Shown in pieces: positions 11,864 to 21,039 of a DNA stretch of 64,000 nt. Origin of the DNA: Nocardioides zeae (lineage in GTDB: Bacteria; Actinomycetota; Actinomycetes; Propionibacteriales; Nocardioidaceae); the NCBI RefSeq assembly GCF_030818655.1, contig NZ_JAUTAN010000001.1, positions 2,480,001 through 2,544,000 of the forward strand, read 5' to 3'. Numbering within the stretch: the stretch's first letter is position 1; each line of letters opens with the position of its first letter. Under the pieces are notes generated by a model. That model did no database searches. It was not told where the DNA came from and saw nothing but the letters and a program-made list of their open reading frames with translations. The position numbers and the translations under genes are program-made.

Positions 11864-13030
11864 TCACCGGCGCACCCGCCGCGCGGCTCCCGCCCGCTCG
11901 ACCGCGGGCCCGATCGCCGCGAGGAAGGCGTCGACGTCGGCCTCGGTGCTGCTGTGGCCCAGCGAGACGCGCAGCGCCTCCCGGGCCTCCTGCTCGTCGA
12001 TCCCCATCGCGAGCAGCACGTGGCTGGGCTGGGGCACGCCCGCGGAGCACGCGGACCCCGTCGAGACCTCGACGCCCTGCGCGTCGAGCAGCATGAGCAG
12101 GGAGTCGCCCTCGCACCCGCCGAAGCCGAGGTTGGCGATGCCCGGGAGCCGGTCGGCGCCGCCGCCGTGGACGACCACCCCCGGCACGAGGTCGCGCACG
12201 CCCTCGACGAGGCGGTCGCGGAGGGCCTCGAGCCGCAGCGCCGCCGCGGCCTGCTCCTTCACCGCGATCTCGTACGCCGCGGCGAGACCCGCGATGGCCG
12301 GGACGCCCACCGTGCCGCTGCGCAGGTCGCGCTCCTGCCCGCCCCCGTGGAGGAGCGGCGCGACCTGGATGCCGCGCCGCACCAGCAGCACACCGACGCC
12401 GTGGGGGCCGCCGACCTTGTGGGCGGTCGCGGTCAGCAGGTCCACCCCGGACTCCGCGAACGACACGGGGACGGCGCCGACGGCCTGCACCGCGTCGGTG
12501 TGGAACGGGACGCCGTGGGCGCGGCACAGGGCCGCGAGCCGCTCGACCGGCTGCAGCACGCCCGTCTCGTTGTTGGCCCACATGACCGAGACGACGGCGA
12601 CGTCGTCACCGGCCAGTGCCGCCTCGAGCGCGTCCGGCAGGACCCGTCCCTCGGCGTCGACCGGCAGCAGCTCGACCCGGGCGTCCTCCCGCTGCTCGAG
12701 CCACGCGGCCGCGTGGAGCACGGCGTGGTGCTCGACGGCGGAGACGAGCACCCGCCGGCGGGCGGGGTCCCCGGCGCGGCGCGCACGGTAGGCGCCCTTG
12801 ATCGCCAGGTTGTCCGACTCCGTGCCGCCGGAGGTGAAGACCACCTCGCTGGGCCGGCAGCCGAGCGACTCGGCCACGCTCTCCCGCGACTCCTCCAGCA
12901 CCCGGCGGGCGTCGCGGCCCGCGCCGTGCAGCGACGCCGGGTTGCCCGTCGCGCCCAGGTGCGCGAGCAGCGCGTCGCGGGCCTGGGGGCGCAGCGGGCT
13001 GGTCGCGGCGTGGTCGAGGTAGGCGGGCAT
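11864..13030 (-). CDS. iscS: Cysteine desulfurase (IscS/NifS-type)
   Basis: A 388-residue PLP enzyme that turns cysteine into alanine plus enzyme-bound persulfide for tRNA thiolation and Fe-S clusters. The N-terminus [10 protein letters not shown], the [10 protein letters not shown] and HHAVLHAA segments, the PLP lysine in [14 protein letters not shown] and the catalytic loop STGSACSAG are all typical. ATG 13030 (MPAYLDHAA) matches family starts. It heads the iscS-mnmA-MetE-like operon. No iscU or Fe-S scaffold is nearby, so tRNA thiolation is the likely main role here. Confidence 0.95.
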   Translation of the reverse strand: MPAYLDHAATSPLRPQARDALLAHLGATGNPASLHGAGRDARRVLEESRESVAESLGCRPSEVVFTSGGTESDNLAIKGAYRARRAGDPARRRVLVSAVEHHAVLHAAAWLEQREDARVELLPVDAEGRVLPDALEAALAGDDVAVVSVMWANNETGVLQPVERLAALCRAHGVPFHTDAVQAVGAVPVSFAESGVDLLTATAHKVGGPHGVGVLLVRRGIQVAPLLHGGGQERDLRSGTVGVPAIAGLAAAYEIAVKEQAAAALRLEALRDRLVEGVRDLVPGVVVHGGGADRLPGIANLGFGGCEGDSLLMLLDAQGVEVSTGSACSAGVPQPSHVLLAMGIDEQEAREALRVSLGHSSTEADVDAFLAAIGPAVERAGAARRVRR

Positions 13031-13077
13031 GGCGCGGACAAGCGTACGCCGCGATGCCGCCACCACCGGCCTCCCGG

Positions 13078-14253
13078 TCAGGCACGGACCGGGCGCTCGA
13101 CGGCGACGCGCACCACGAGCCCGGCGAGCAGCGCCCAGAACGCCGCACCGATGCCGGCGAAGCCCAGTCCGCCGGCGGCCACGACGAAGGCGACCACCGC
13201 GCTCGTGCGGGTCCCCGGGTCCGCGAGCGCCGAGGCCACCGCGGCACCGAACGCGCCGAGCAGCGCCAGTCCCGCGACGGTCTCCACCAGGCCGCCGGGG
13301 GCCGCCGCGGTCACGCTCGCGAGCGCCCCGGAGGACAGGGCGAGCACCACGTAGGTCACGCCCGCGCTCACCGCCGCGATCCAGCGACGGTCCCGGTCGG
13401 GACCGGCCTCGTCCCCCGCTGCCAGGGCGGCCGAGATCGCCGCCAGGTTGAGGGCGTGCGAGCCGAACGGGGCCGCGACGACCGTCCCCACGCCGGTCAC
13501 CGTCATCGTGGAGCGCCAGGGCGCGTCGTACCCGAAGGAGCGGAGCACCGCGACGCCCGGCACGTTCTGGGAGGCCATCGTCACGACGTAGAGCGGGAGC
13601 GCGATGCCGACGAGCGCGGCGGGCGTGAACGCGGGCGTCGTCCACGCCAGGGCCGGCGCCAGGGAGCCGGTGACCGCGGTGCCGGTGCGCGTCAGGTGGA
13701 CGGCGATGACGACCAGGGCGGCGACGAGGGCCGCCGGGACCGCCCAGCGCGGCGCCCACCGCACGACGAGGAGCCACACCAGCACGACGGGCAGGGCGAG
13801 CGCCGGGACGTCCGCCACCGCCTCGACGGGCGCCAGCACGAGCGGGAGCAGCACCCCGGCGAGCATCGCCTGCGCCACGCCCGTGGGGATCCGGGCGACG
13901 AGCCGGCCGAGCCACCCGACGTACCCCGTCGCCACGAACAGCAGCCCCGTCACCAGGAAGGCACCGACGGCCGCGGGCCAGCCCCCGTCGACCACGCCCG
14001 TGCCGACCAGCAGGGCCGCGCCCGGGGTCGACCAGGCGAGCGTGAGGGGGATGCGGTGCCACAGCGCCAGCCCGATGATGCCGGCCGCGAAGGCCAGTGT
14101 GACGGCGAGCAGCCCGGAGGCCGCCTCGCGCTCCGTCGCACCCACGGCCCGCAGCCCCGCCAGCAGCACGGCGAACGACGAGGTGAACCCGACGACGGCC
14201 GTCACGACGCCGGCGAGGACGGGGGCGGTCAGGGAGCGGTCGACGCTGGGCAC
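13078..14253 (-). CDS. Benzoate/H+ symporter family transporter (BenE-like)
   Basis: A 391-residue protein with about 12 hydrophobic segments. The sequences GFTSSFAVLLAGLRAVGA, IPLTLAWSTPGAALL and GVAVLRSFGY resemble BenE, which imports benzoate with protons. The transported acid cannot be fixed by sequence. GTG 14253 is chosen as start because the in-frame ATG further upstream would place the operator palindrome inside the gene. It is divergent from an XRE-cupin regulator, with a strong palindrome between them. Confidence 0.85.
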   Translation of the reverse strand: MPSVDRSLTAPVLAGVVTAVVGFTSSFAVLLAGLRAVGATEREAASGLLAVTLAFAAGIIGLALWHRIPLTLAWSTPGAALLVGTGVVDGGWPAAVGAFLVTGLLFVATGYVGWLGRLVARIPTGVAQAMLAGVLLPLVLAPVEAVADVPALALPVVLVWLLVVRWAPRWAVPAALVAALVVIAVHLTRTGTAVTGSLAPALAWTTPAFTPAALVGIALPLYVVTMASQNVPGVAVLRSFGYDAPWRSTMTVTGVGTVVAAPFGSHALNLAAISAALAAGDEAGPDRDRRWIAAVSAGVTYVVLALSSGALASVTAAAPGGLVETVAGLALLGAFGAAVASALADPGTRTSAVVAFVVAAGGLGFAGIGAAFWALLAGLVVRVAVERPVRA

Positions 14254-14271
14254 GCGCGCACGGTACGCCTC

Positions 14272-14300
14272 GTTCCGTATACGGAACAACCCGGTTCCGT
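14272..14300. promoter_or_regulatory. Three ACGGAAC half-sites between benE-like gene and XRE regulator
   Basis: A perfect 16-bp palindrome GTTCCGTATACGGAAC (14272-14287) is followed by another GTTCCGT (14294-14300). Read from 14281, the second and third half-sites form ACGGAAC-N6-GTTCCGT, the same as the site at 4844-4863. The position fits an operator for the divergent promoters. Confidence 0.65.
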
Positions 14301-14312
14301 CATGATGTCCCG

Positions 14313-14864
14313 GTGGACGAGACCCGCGACCCCACCGCCGCCGCCGTCGGCGCCCGGGTGCGCGCGCTGCGGTCCGACCGCGGTCTCACCCTCAGCGCGC
14401 TCGCCCGTGCGGCGGGGATCGGCAAGGCCTCGCTCTCCGAGCTCGAGCAGGGGCGGCGGAACCCGACGCTCGCGACGCTGTACGCCGTGGCCGGACCCCT
14501 CGGCGTACCGCTCGTGGCGCTCCTCGGCGACGCGCCCGGCGCGGTCGTGGCGGACGCCGGCGACCCCGGCGACCCCGGGCTCGTCGCCCGCCTGCTCCAC
14601 GTCGACCGGGATCCCGGGACGACGACGGAGGTCTACTGGATCGAGCTGCCGCCCGGCGGACGGCGCGCGTCCATCCCCCACGCCGGCGGCGCCGTCGAGC
14701 ACGTGCTCGTCGTCCGCGGGTCCCTCGTCGTCACCGTCGACGGCGTCCCGACCACGCTCGGCCCGGGCGAGGCGCACGCCTGGCGGGCCGACGTCCCGCA
14801 CGGGTACGCCGCGGGACCCGACGGCGCCGCGGGCGTCGACACCATCAGGACCGGCCGGAGCTGA
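14313..14864 (+). CDS. XRE-family regulator with cupin sensor domain
   Basis: A 183-residue regulator. The N-terminal helix-turn-helix is VRALRSDRGLTLSALARAAGIGKASLSELEQGRRNPTLATLYAVA (about residues 16-60), and the C-terminal half is a cupin barrel with HAGGAVEHVLVVRGSLVVTVDG and GPGEAHAWRADVPHGY. Such proteins repress a neighbouring transporter or catabolic gene and sense a small ligand. The gene starts at GTG 14313 and is divergent from the BenE-like transporter, its probable target. Confidence 0.88.
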   Translation: MDETRDPTAAAVGARVRALRSDRGLTLSALARAAGIGKASLSELEQGRRNPTLATLYAVAGPLGVPLVALLGDAPGAVVADAGDPGDPGLVARLLHVDRDPGTTTEVYWIELPPGGRRASIPHAGGAVEHVLVVRGSLVVTVDGVPTTLGPGEAHAWRADVPHGYAAGPDGAAGVDTIRTGRS

Positions 14865-14877
14865 GGGTCCCGCTCCG

Positions 14878-15990
14878 TCAGAGCAGGACCAGGTCGTCCC
14901 GGTGGACGACCTCCCGCTCGTACTCCGCGCCCAGGGCGGCGGCGAGCTCGGCGCTGGAGCGGCCCGCGAGCCGCGGGATCTCCTCGGCGTCGAAGTTGAC
15001 CAGCCCGCGGGCGACCGCGACGCCGTCGGGCCCGACGAGGTCGACCGGGTCGCCCGCGTGGAAGGTGCCCTCGGAGCCGGTCACGCCGGCGGCGAGCAGC
15101 GAGGCGCGCCGGCCGAGCACGGCCCGCACCGCCCCCGCGTCGAGCAGCAGCGCGCCCTTGCCCTCGGTGGCGTGGCGCAGCCACAGCAGCCGCGTCGGGC
15201 GGCGGCGACCGGTGGCGTGGAAGAGCGTGCCGATCGGGTCGCCGGCGAGGGCCGCGGCCGCGTTGGGCGCCGACGTCAGCACGACGGGGATCCCGGCGCC
15301 CGTCGCGATCCGCGCCGCCTCGACCTTCGTCACCATCCCGCCCGTGCCCACCCCGGCGGAGCCGACCGACCCGATCTCGACCTCCGCGAGGTCCGCGTCG
15401 GAGCGCACGTCGGTGAGCAGCGAGGTGCCCGGCAGGGCGGGGTTGCCGTCGTAGAGCCCGTCCACGTCGGACAGCAGCACGAGCAGGTCCGCGTGCACGA
15501 GGTGCGCCACGAGCGCCGCCAGCCGGTCGTTGTCACCGAAGCGGATCTCCTGGGTGGCGACGGTGTCGTTCTCGTTGACGATCGGCAGCACCCCGAGCTC
15601 GAGGAGCTTGGCGAAGGTCTGGTGGGCGTTGCGGTAGTGCGAGCGCCGGACCACGTCGTCCACGGTGAGGAGCACCTGGCCCGTGGTGACGCCGTACGCC
15701 GCGAGCGCCGCCGTGTACTGCGCCACCAGCAGGCCCTGGCCCACCGACGCGGCGGCCTGCTGCGCGGCGAGGCCCTTCGGGCGGCGCTTGAGACCGAGCG
15801 GGGCGAGACCGGCGGCGATCGCGCCGGAGGAGACCAGCACGACCTCGACGCCGCGGGCTCGCACGGCGGCCAGCGCCGTCACCAGCGCCTGGAGACGCTC
15901 GGGCGCGATGCCGCCCTCCGCCGTCGTGAGCGAGGAGGAACCGACCTTGACGACGACGCGACGCGCCGCCGTCACCTCGGGCCGGCTCAC
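14878..15990 (-). CDS. proB: Glutamate 5-kinase ProB
   Basis: A 370-residue enzyme that phosphorylates glutamate, the first step of proline synthesis. The amino-acid-kinase domain has [11 protein letters not shown] at the N-terminus, [20 protein letters not shown] and [12 protein letters not shown], with [15 protein letters not shown] near residue 225. A C-terminal PUA domain ([21 protein letters not shown]) is present. The start GTG 15990 overlaps the obgE stop (GTGA), so the two are coupled, an order conserved in actinobacteria. proA is not in the window. Confidence 0.96.
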   Translation of the reverse strand: MSRPEVTAARRVVVKVGSSSLTTAEGGIAPERLQALVTALAAVRARGVEVVLVSSGAIAAGLAPLGLKRRPKGLAAQQAAASVGQGLLVAQYTAALAAYGVTTGQVLLTVDDVVRRSHYRNAHQTFAKLLELGVLPIVNENDTVATQEIRFGDNDRLAALVAHLVHADLLVLLSDVDGLYDGNPALPGTSLLTDVRSDADLAEVEIGSVGSAGVGTGGMVTKVEAARIATGAGIPVVLTSAPNAAAALAGDPIGTLFHATGRRRPTRLLWLRHATEGKGALLLDAGAVRAVLGRRASLLAAGVTGSEGTFHAGDPVDLVGPDGVAVARGLVNFDAEEIPRLAGRSSAELAAALGAEYEREVVHRDDLVLL

Positions 15991-17546
15991 CGCTCCTCGC
16001 TGCGGGACGGGTCGTCCTCGCTCCACCCCAGGTCCTCGGGCACGGGCTCGGCGTCCGGGTCGTCGGCTCCGCCGATCTCGTAGGACACCGGGCCGTCGAC
16101 ACGGCGGGCCACGTCGGCACGGGCCTCGCCCTCGGCGCGGTCCTCGAAGCCCTCGTCGATCGCGCGGCGACGCGCGGCCGCCGGCCGCTCCTCGGTGAAG
16201 CGCTGGTCCTCGCCGCGGCGCCCGAGCATCTCGGCGCCCGCGTCGATGCCCGGCTTGAAGTCGAAGACCACCGCGTTGTCGGGGTGGCCGATGAGCACCG
16301 TGTCGCCCTCGACCGCGCCCAGCTTGACCAGCTTCTCCTCGATGCCGAGCCGGTTGAGGCGGTCGGCGAGGAAGCCCACGGCCTCGTCGTTGCTGAAGTC
16401 GGTCTGCCGCACCCAGCGCTCGGGCTTCGTGCCGCGCACGCGCCAGCCCTCGCCCGTCTCCGTGACGGTGAACTCGTCGCCGCCGTCGGCACCGCCCGGG
16501 CGCAGCACGATCCGCGTGGCCTCGACGACGGGACGCGCCGCACGCGCGTCCTGCACGATCCGGGCCATCGCGAAGGTCAGCTCGCGCACGCCCGCGCCCG
16601 ACGCCGCCGAGACGAGGTGGACGTCGAGCCCCCGGGCCACGAGGTCCTCCACCACCATGTCGGCGATGTCGGAGCCGTCGGGCACGTCGACCTTGTTGAG
16701 CGCGACCAGCCGGGGCCGGTCCTCGAGCCCGCCGTAGCGCGCCAGCTCGTTCTCGATCACGTCGAGGTCGTCCACCGGGTTGCGGCCCGGCTCGATGCTG
16801 GCCGTGTCGATGACGTGCACCAGCGCGGCGCACCGCTCGATGTGGCGGAGGAAGTCGTGGCCGAGACCGCGTCCCTCGCTGGCGCCCTCGATGAGGCCCG
16901 GCACGTCGGCCACGGTGAACACGGTGTCCCCCGCGGTGACGACGCCGAGGTTGGGCACGAGGGTCGTGAACGGGTAGTCGGCGATCTTCGGCCGCGCCCG
17001 CGACATGGCGGCGATGAGCGAGGACTTGCCGGCGCTCGGGAAGCCGACGAGACCGATGTCGGCCACGACCTTCAGCTCGAGGCTGATCGTCAGCTCGTCA
17101 CCGGGCTCGCCGAGCAGCGCGAAGCCCGGGGCCTTGCGCTTCGCCGAGGCGAGGGCCGCGTTGCCGAGGCCGCCCCGGCCGCCCTGGGCGATGACCATCT
17201 CGGTGCCGGCGCCGACCATGTCGGCGAGCAGCTCGCCGTCCTCGCCGCGCACGACGGTGCCGTCCGGCACCGGGAGCACCAGGTCGCCGCCGTGGGCGCC
17301 GTTGCGGTGCGCGCCGGCGCCGTGACCGCCGTGCTCGGCGCGGCGCTTCGGGCTGTGGTGGTAGTCGAGCAGCGTCGTCACGCCGGGGTCGACGCGCAGG
17401 ATGACCGAGCCGCCCGGACCGCCGTTGCCGCCGTCGGGGCCGCCGAGGGGCTTGAACTTCTCGCGGTGCACCGAGGCGACGCCGTTGCCGCCCCGGCCCG
17501 CCGCCACGTGGAGGGTGACGCGGTCGACGAAGGTGGGGACGGCCAT
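15987..17546 (-). CDS. obgE: GTPase ObgE/CgtA
   Basis: A 519-residue ribosome-associated GTPase. The glycine-rich Obg domain ([17 protein letters not shown]...[12 protein letters not shown]) covers residues 1-160. The G domain follows with [11 protein letters not shown] (G1), [16 protein letters not shown] (G3) and ALNKVDVPD (G4). The OCT domain (about 345-425) is present, followed by an acidic tail typical of actinobacterial Obg. It acts in 50S subunit maturation and growth control. A strong terminator separates it from rpmA upstream, so it may have its own promoter. Confidence 0.97.
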   Translation of the reverse strand: MAVPTFVDRVTLHVAAGRGGNGVASVHREKFKPLGGPDGGNGGPGGSVILRVDPGVTTLLDYHHSPKRRAEHGGHGAGAHRNGAHGGDLVLPVPDGTVVRGEDGELLADMVGAGTEMVIAQGGRGGLGNAALASAKRKAPGFALLGEPGDELTISLELKVVADIGLVGFPSAGKSSLIAAMSRARPKIADYPFTTLVPNLGVVTAGDTVFTVADVPGLIEGASEGRGLGHDFLRHIERCAALVHVIDTASIEPGRNPVDDLDVIENELARYGGLEDRPRLVALNKVDVPDGSDIADMVVEDLVARGLDVHLVSAASGAGVRELTFAMARIVQDARAARPVVEATRIVLRPGGADGGDEFTVTETGEGWRVRGTKPERWVRQTDFSNDEAVGFLADRLNRLGIEEKLVKLGAVEGDTVLIGHPDNAVVFDFKPGIDAGAEMLGRRGEDQRFTEERPAAARRRAIDEGFEDRAEGEARADVARRVDGPVSYEIGGADDPDAEPVPEDLGWSEDDPSRSEER

Positions 17547-17593
17547 GGGTGCTCCTCGATGAGCCGCCGCAGACGGCGGCGGACGGGTGGTGC

Positions 17594-17633
17594 CAGAAAA
17601 GAGGAAGGGCGCCCCGTGACCGGGACGCCCTTC
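17594..17633 (-). terminator. Intrinsic terminator after rpmA
   Basis: Read on the minus strand, the arm GAAGGGCG (17633-17626) pairs with CGCCCTTC (17611-17604), with further inner pairing, followed by the T-rich tract CTCTTTTCT (17603-17595). It lies between rpmA and obgE and would end or attenuate the rplU-rpmA transcript. Confidence 0.85.
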
Positions 17634-17665
17634 ACTCGGATGCTGCGGGGTGGGTGAGCGTCAGC

Positions 17666-17920
17666 TCACTCGCCCGGGACGATGTTCACGACACGACGGC
17701 CGCGGCGCGTGCCGAACTCGACCTTGCCCGCCGCGAGGGCGAACAGCGTGTCGTCGCCACCACGGCCGACGTCGTTGCCCGGGTGGAAGTGCGTGCCGCG
17801 CTGGCGGACGATGATCTCGCCGGCGTTGACGAGCTGGCCGCCGTAGCGCTTGACGCCCAGACGCTGCGCGTTGGAGTCGCGACCGTTCTTGGTGGACGCG
17901 GCGCCCTTCTTGTGTGCCAT
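17666..17920 (-). CDS. rpmA: 50S ribosomal protein L27
   Basis: An 84-residue protein with the L27 signature: [29 protein letters not shown] at the N-terminus and [10 protein letters not shown] (about residues 40-49). Its N-terminal arm reaches the peptidyl transferase centre. There is no Firmicutes-type cleaved leader. It lies 45 bp downstream of rplU and forms the usual rplU-rpmA pair. Confidence 0.98.
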   Translation of the reverse strand: MAHKKGAASTKNGRDSNAQRLGVKRYGGQLVNAGEIIVRQRGTHFHPGNDVGRGGDDTLFALAAGKVEFGTRRGRRVVNIVPGE

Positions 17921-17965
17921 GAGTTCAGTCCTTCGGTGGAGGAGAGCGGTGGGGGCTCGGGTCGC

Positions 17966-18286
17966 TCAGAGCGAGATGCCGGTGACCTTGACCTGGGTGT
18001 ACTTCTGACGGTGACCCTGGCGCTTCTTGTAGCCGGTCTTGTTCTTGTACTTCTGGATGATGATCTTCGGGCCCTTGGTGGCACCGACGACCTCGGCCGT
18101 CACGGAGGCCTTGTCCAGACCGGTCGACGACACGGTCTCGCCGTCGACGACCAGCACCACCGGCAGGGTCAGCGACTCGCCGACCGCGACCTCGGTCTTG
18201 TCGATCTCGATGACGTCGCCGACGGCAACCTTCTGCTGCTTGGCGCCTGCGCGCACGATCGCGTACACCGCGGTCTCCTTCGTCAT
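17966..18286 (-). CDS. rplU: 50S ribosomal protein L21
   Basis: A 106-residue L21 with [24 protein letters not shown] at the N-terminus and [29 protein letters not shown] at the C-terminus, which binds 23S rRNA. ATG 18286 adds MTKETA before the usual MYAIV start, and there is no nearer start codon, so a slightly longer N-terminus looks real. The next gene in the transcript is rpmA. A promoter is predicted about 120 bp upstream, leaving a long leader. Confidence 0.97.
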   Translation of the reverse strand: MTKETAVYAIVRAGAKQQKVAVGDVIEIDKTEVAVGESLTLPVVLVVDGETVSSTGLDKASVTAEVVGATKGPKIIIQKYKNKTGYKKRQGHRQKYTQVKVTGISL

Positions 18287-18407
18287 TGCTTCTTCACGCT
18301 TCTGTCTGCTGGTGCACCGCACAGCGCGACCTCCGGAGGACCCGGGAGCCGTACGCCTAGGGCGGCGCCACGCAGAGAACGGTGCGCAGCGAGCACACCG
18401 AGGGTCG

Positions 18408-18436
18408 ATACTACGGAAGCCACGCCGCTTCGGCAA
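18408..18436 (-). promoter_or_regulatory. Predicted rplU promoter
   Basis: On the minus strand TTGCCG (18436-18431), a 17-bp spacer and TAGTAT (18413-18408) make a plausible SigA promoter. It implies a leader of roughly 115 nt before rplU. I saw no gene or clear structure elsewhere in the 222-bp gap between rplU and metX. Confidence 0.5.
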
Positions 18437-18508
18437 AACGGTGCGGCCGGGCCTCCGGTGACGCAGGTGCCATCCTCCCCCACGCCGGCGCCGACGGCCA
18501 ATCCGGGG

Positions 18509-19585
18509 TCACGACCGCAGGTGCTCCGCCACCAGCGCGTGGTAGCCCGGCGGCTCGAGCAGGAACGAGTCGTGGCCCCAGGGCGAGGCGAGCTCGTGGT
18601 GCGCGACGTCCAGCCCCGCCGCGGCCAGCTCGTCGACGACGAACCGCGAGTGCGACGTGCCGAACCGCCAGTCCGAGTCGAAGCTGATGGCCAGGACCCG
18701 CGGGTCGCCCGACGCGACGGCCTTCGCGAACGCCGGGTCGGCGAACGGGTCGAACCGGTCGAGCAGCCGCGTCAGCACGAGGTAGGAGTTCGCGTCGAAG
18801 CGCCGCACGAACGCGTCCCCCTGGTGCTGGAGGTAGCCCTCGATCCCGGCGCGCCCGTACTTCTCCTCCAGCCCCTGCGCCGAGACGTACGTGATGTGGG
18901 CCATCATCCGCGCCACCTTCAGCCCCCGGGCGGGCACGACGCCGTGCTCGGCGTACCGCCCGCCGTGGAAGTCCGGGTCGGCGGTGATGGCCTCCCGCGC
19001 GACGGAGGAGAACCCGATGTTCTCGGCCGTCAGCCGCGCCGTGGCGGCGACGAGGACGGCCCGCTGCAGCCGCTCCGGCTCCTCGGCCAGCCACTGGAGC
19101 ACCTGCATGCCACCGAGGGAGCCACCGACCCCCGCGTGGACCGCACCGATCCCCAGGTGGTCGAGGAGCCGGCGGTGCACGGCGACGAGGTCCGCGACGT
19201 GCAGCTCGGGGAAGTCCGGGCCGTGGGCCCGGCCGGTCGCGGGATCGACGGACGACGGCCCGGTCGTGCCGCGGCACCCGCCGAGGATGTTGGGGCACAC
19301 GACGAAGAACCGGTCGGTGTCGATCGCGCGGCCCGGTCCGATGAGGTTGTCCCACCACCCCCGGCGGGCCGGGTCGCCGTGGTGGCCGGCCGCGTGGGCG
19401 TCGCCGGTGAGGGCGTGCGCGACGAGCACGACGTTGTCGCGGGCGGCGGCGAGCTCGCCGTACGTCTCGTAGGCCACCTCGACGTGCCGCAGCACGCCGC
19501 CGCCGGTCAGCCGGAGCGGGTGCTCCGGCGTCGCGACGACGGCGTGCCGCGTGGCGACGAGGCCGAGGCCCGGTCCTCGGCTCAC
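18509..19585 (-). CDS. metX: Homoserine O-acetyltransferase MetX
   Basis: A 358-residue alpha/beta-hydrolase-fold enzyme that acetylates homoserine for methionine synthesis. Visible features are the N-terminal YETYGELAAARDNVVLVAHALTGDAHA, the FFVVCPNILGGCRGTTGPSS segment, the nucleophile elbow GGSLGGMQ (Ser about 145), the catalytic Asp in SFDSDWRF and the His in WGHDSFLL. Its start overlaps the metY stop (ATGA at 19582-19585), so the products O-acetylhomoserine and sulfide assimilation are coupled in one operon. Confidence 0.96.
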   Translation of the reverse strand: MSRGPGLGLVATRHAVVATPEHPLRLTGGGVLRHVEVAYETYGELAAARDNVVLVAHALTGDAHAAGHHGDPARRGWWDNLIGPGRAIDTDRFFVVCPNILGGCRGTTGPSSVDPATGRAHGPDFPELHVADLVAVHRRLLDHLGIGAVHAGVGGSLGGMQVLQWLAEEPERLQRAVLVAATARLTAENIGFSSVAREAITADPDFHGGRYAEHGVVPARGLKVARMMAHITYVSAQGLEEKYGRAGIEGYLQHQGDAFVRRFDANSYLVLTRLLDRFDPFADPAFAKAVASGDPRVLAISFDSDWRFGTSHSRFVVDELAAAGLDVAHHELASPWGHDSFLLEPPGYHALVAEHLRS

Positions 19586-20868
19586 TTCACCTGGGCGAGC
19601 GCCTGGTCGAGGTCGGCGATGAGGTCCTCCACGTTCTCGATGCCGATCGAGAGCCGCACGAGGTCCTCCGGCACGCCCGCCGCCTCGAGCTCCTCGGGGG
19701 TGAGCTGGCTGTGGGTGGTGGTCGCGTTGTGGATCGCCAGCGACTTCGCGTCACCGATGTTGGCGAGGTGGCTGAACAGCTCGAGCGCCTCGACGAAGCG
19801 CTTGCCGCCGTCACGCCCCGACTTCACGCCGAAGCTGACGAGACCGCCGTACCCCTTGCCCGTGAAGATCCGGTCCGCGACCTCCTTCGAGGGGTCGCCC
19901 TCGAGGCCCGGGTAGCTGACCCAGGCCACCGCCTCGTGGTCCTGCAGGTGCCGCGCCACCGCGAGGGCGTTGGCGCTGTGGCGCTCGAGGCGCAGGTGCA
20001 GCGTCTCCAGGCCCTGGAGGAACAGCCACGAGTTGAGGGGGGCGACCGCCGCGCCCGTGTTCCGCAGCAGCACCGTGCGCGCCCGGATGATGTAGGCCAG
20101 GTTGCCGACGGCCTCGGTCCAGACGACACCGTGGTACGCCGCGTCCGGCTGCGTGAGGCCGGGGAATCGCTCGGCGTGCGCCGCCCAGTCGAAGGTGCCG
20201 GCGTCGACGATGACCCCGCCGACGGAGGTGCCGTGGCCGCCGATGTACTTCGTCGCCGAGTGCACCGAGACGTCCGCGCCGTGGTCGAAGACCCGCGCGA
20301 GGTACGGCGTCGGGGTGGTGTTGTCCACGACGAGCGGCAGGCCGTGGTCGTGCGCGGCGTCGGCCCAGGCGCGCACGTCGACGACGTTGAGGCGCGGGTT
20401 GCCGATCGTCTCGGCGAAGACGAGCTTGGTCCTCGCGTCGACGTGCTGGGCCAGCTCCTCCGGCTTGTCGGCGTCCACGAAGCGCACCTCGATGCCGAAC
20501 TGCGGGAGCGTGTGGGCGAAGAGCGCGTAGGTGCCGCCGTACAGGGTCGAGAGCGCCACGATGTTGTCGCCCGCGTAGGTCAGGTTGAGCACCGCGTAGG
20601 TGATCGCCGCCGAGCCCGAGGCCACGGCGAGCGCGCCGACGCCGCCCTCGAGCTGGGTGATCCGGTCCTCGAACACCGACTGCGTCGGGTTCATGATCCG
20701 CGTGTAGATGTTGCCGGGGACCGACAGGTTGAACAGGTTCGCGGCGTGCTCGGTGTCGTCGAAGACGTAGGACGTCGTCTGGTAGATCGGCACCGCCCGC
20801 GCGTTGGTCGCGGGGTCCGGCTCCTCCTGCCCGGCGTGGACGGCGAGGGTCTCGGGACGGTAGGTCAT
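19582..20868 (-). CDS. metY: O-acetylhomoserine sulfhydrylase MetY
   Basis: A 428-residue PLP enzyme of the Cys/Met metabolism family. It makes homocysteine from O-acetylhomoserine and sulfide. The N-terminus TLAVHAGQEEPDPATNARAVPIYQTTSYVF, the NIYTRIMNPT segment, the ASGSAAITYA loop and the PLP lysine in SVHSATKYIGGHGTSVGG are diagnostic. ATG 20868 is chosen as start. It is followed by metX. The 120-nt leader contains a short palindrome but I could not recognise a SAM riboswitch in it. Confidence 0.96.
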   Translation of the reverse strand: MTYRPETLAVHAGQEEPDPATNARAVPIYQTTSYVFDDTEHAANLFNLSVPGNIYTRIMNPTQSVFEDRITQLEGGVGALAVASGSAAITYAVLNLTYAGDNIVALSTLYGGTYALFAHTLPQFGIEVRFVDADKPEELAQHVDARTKLVFAETIGNPRLNVVDVRAWADAAHDHGLPLVVDNTTPTPYLARVFDHGADVSVHSATKYIGGHGTSVGGVIVDAGTFDWAAHAERFPGLTQPDAAYHGVVWTEAVGNLAYIIRARTVLLRNTGAAVAPLNSWLFLQGLETLHLRLERHSANALAVARHLQDHEAVAWVSYPGLEGDPSKEVADRIFTGKGYGGLVSFGVKSGRDGGKRFVEALELFSHLANIGDAKSLAIHNATTTHSQLTPEELEAAGVPEDLVRLSIGIENVEDLIADLDQALAQVK

Positions 20869-20927
20869 GGCTGCACCTTTCGGGAGGGCCGCTGCTCTGC
20901 GGCGTCCGGCAATGTGCACCAAGTTAA

Positions 20928-20939
20928 TGACGTTTGTCA
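20928..20939. promoter_or_regulatory. Short palindrome TGAC-N4-GTCA in metY leader
   Basis: TGACGTTTGTCA lies 60 bp upstream of metY. On the minus strand CTGACA at its edge could also serve as a weak -35 box. It may be an operator, but short palindromes arise often by chance. Confidence 0.25.
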
Positions 20940-20987
20940 GCCCGTCTCCGGGGTGCCCACCCAGCGAAACGGCCTTGACGCAGTCGT

Positions 20988-21022
20988 GGCCCCAGCGCAG
21001 CGTTTTCCGCTGCGCTGGGGCC
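20988..21022 (-). terminator. Strong hairpin terminator after RNase E/G gene
   Basis: A perfect 15-bp stem (20988-21002 with 21008-21022) and a 5-nt loop lie 18 bp after the RNase gene stop. There is no long U-tract, as is common in actinobacteria. It separates the RNase gene from the metY-metX operon. Confidence 0.8.
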
Positions 21023-21039
21023 TTGACTCGGGGAGGGGG

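Noticed and set aside
20869..20987. SAM riboswitch upstream of metY
   Set aside because: The leader is short and I could not find the conserved cores of SAM-I, SAM-II or SAM-IV; only a small palindrome is present.
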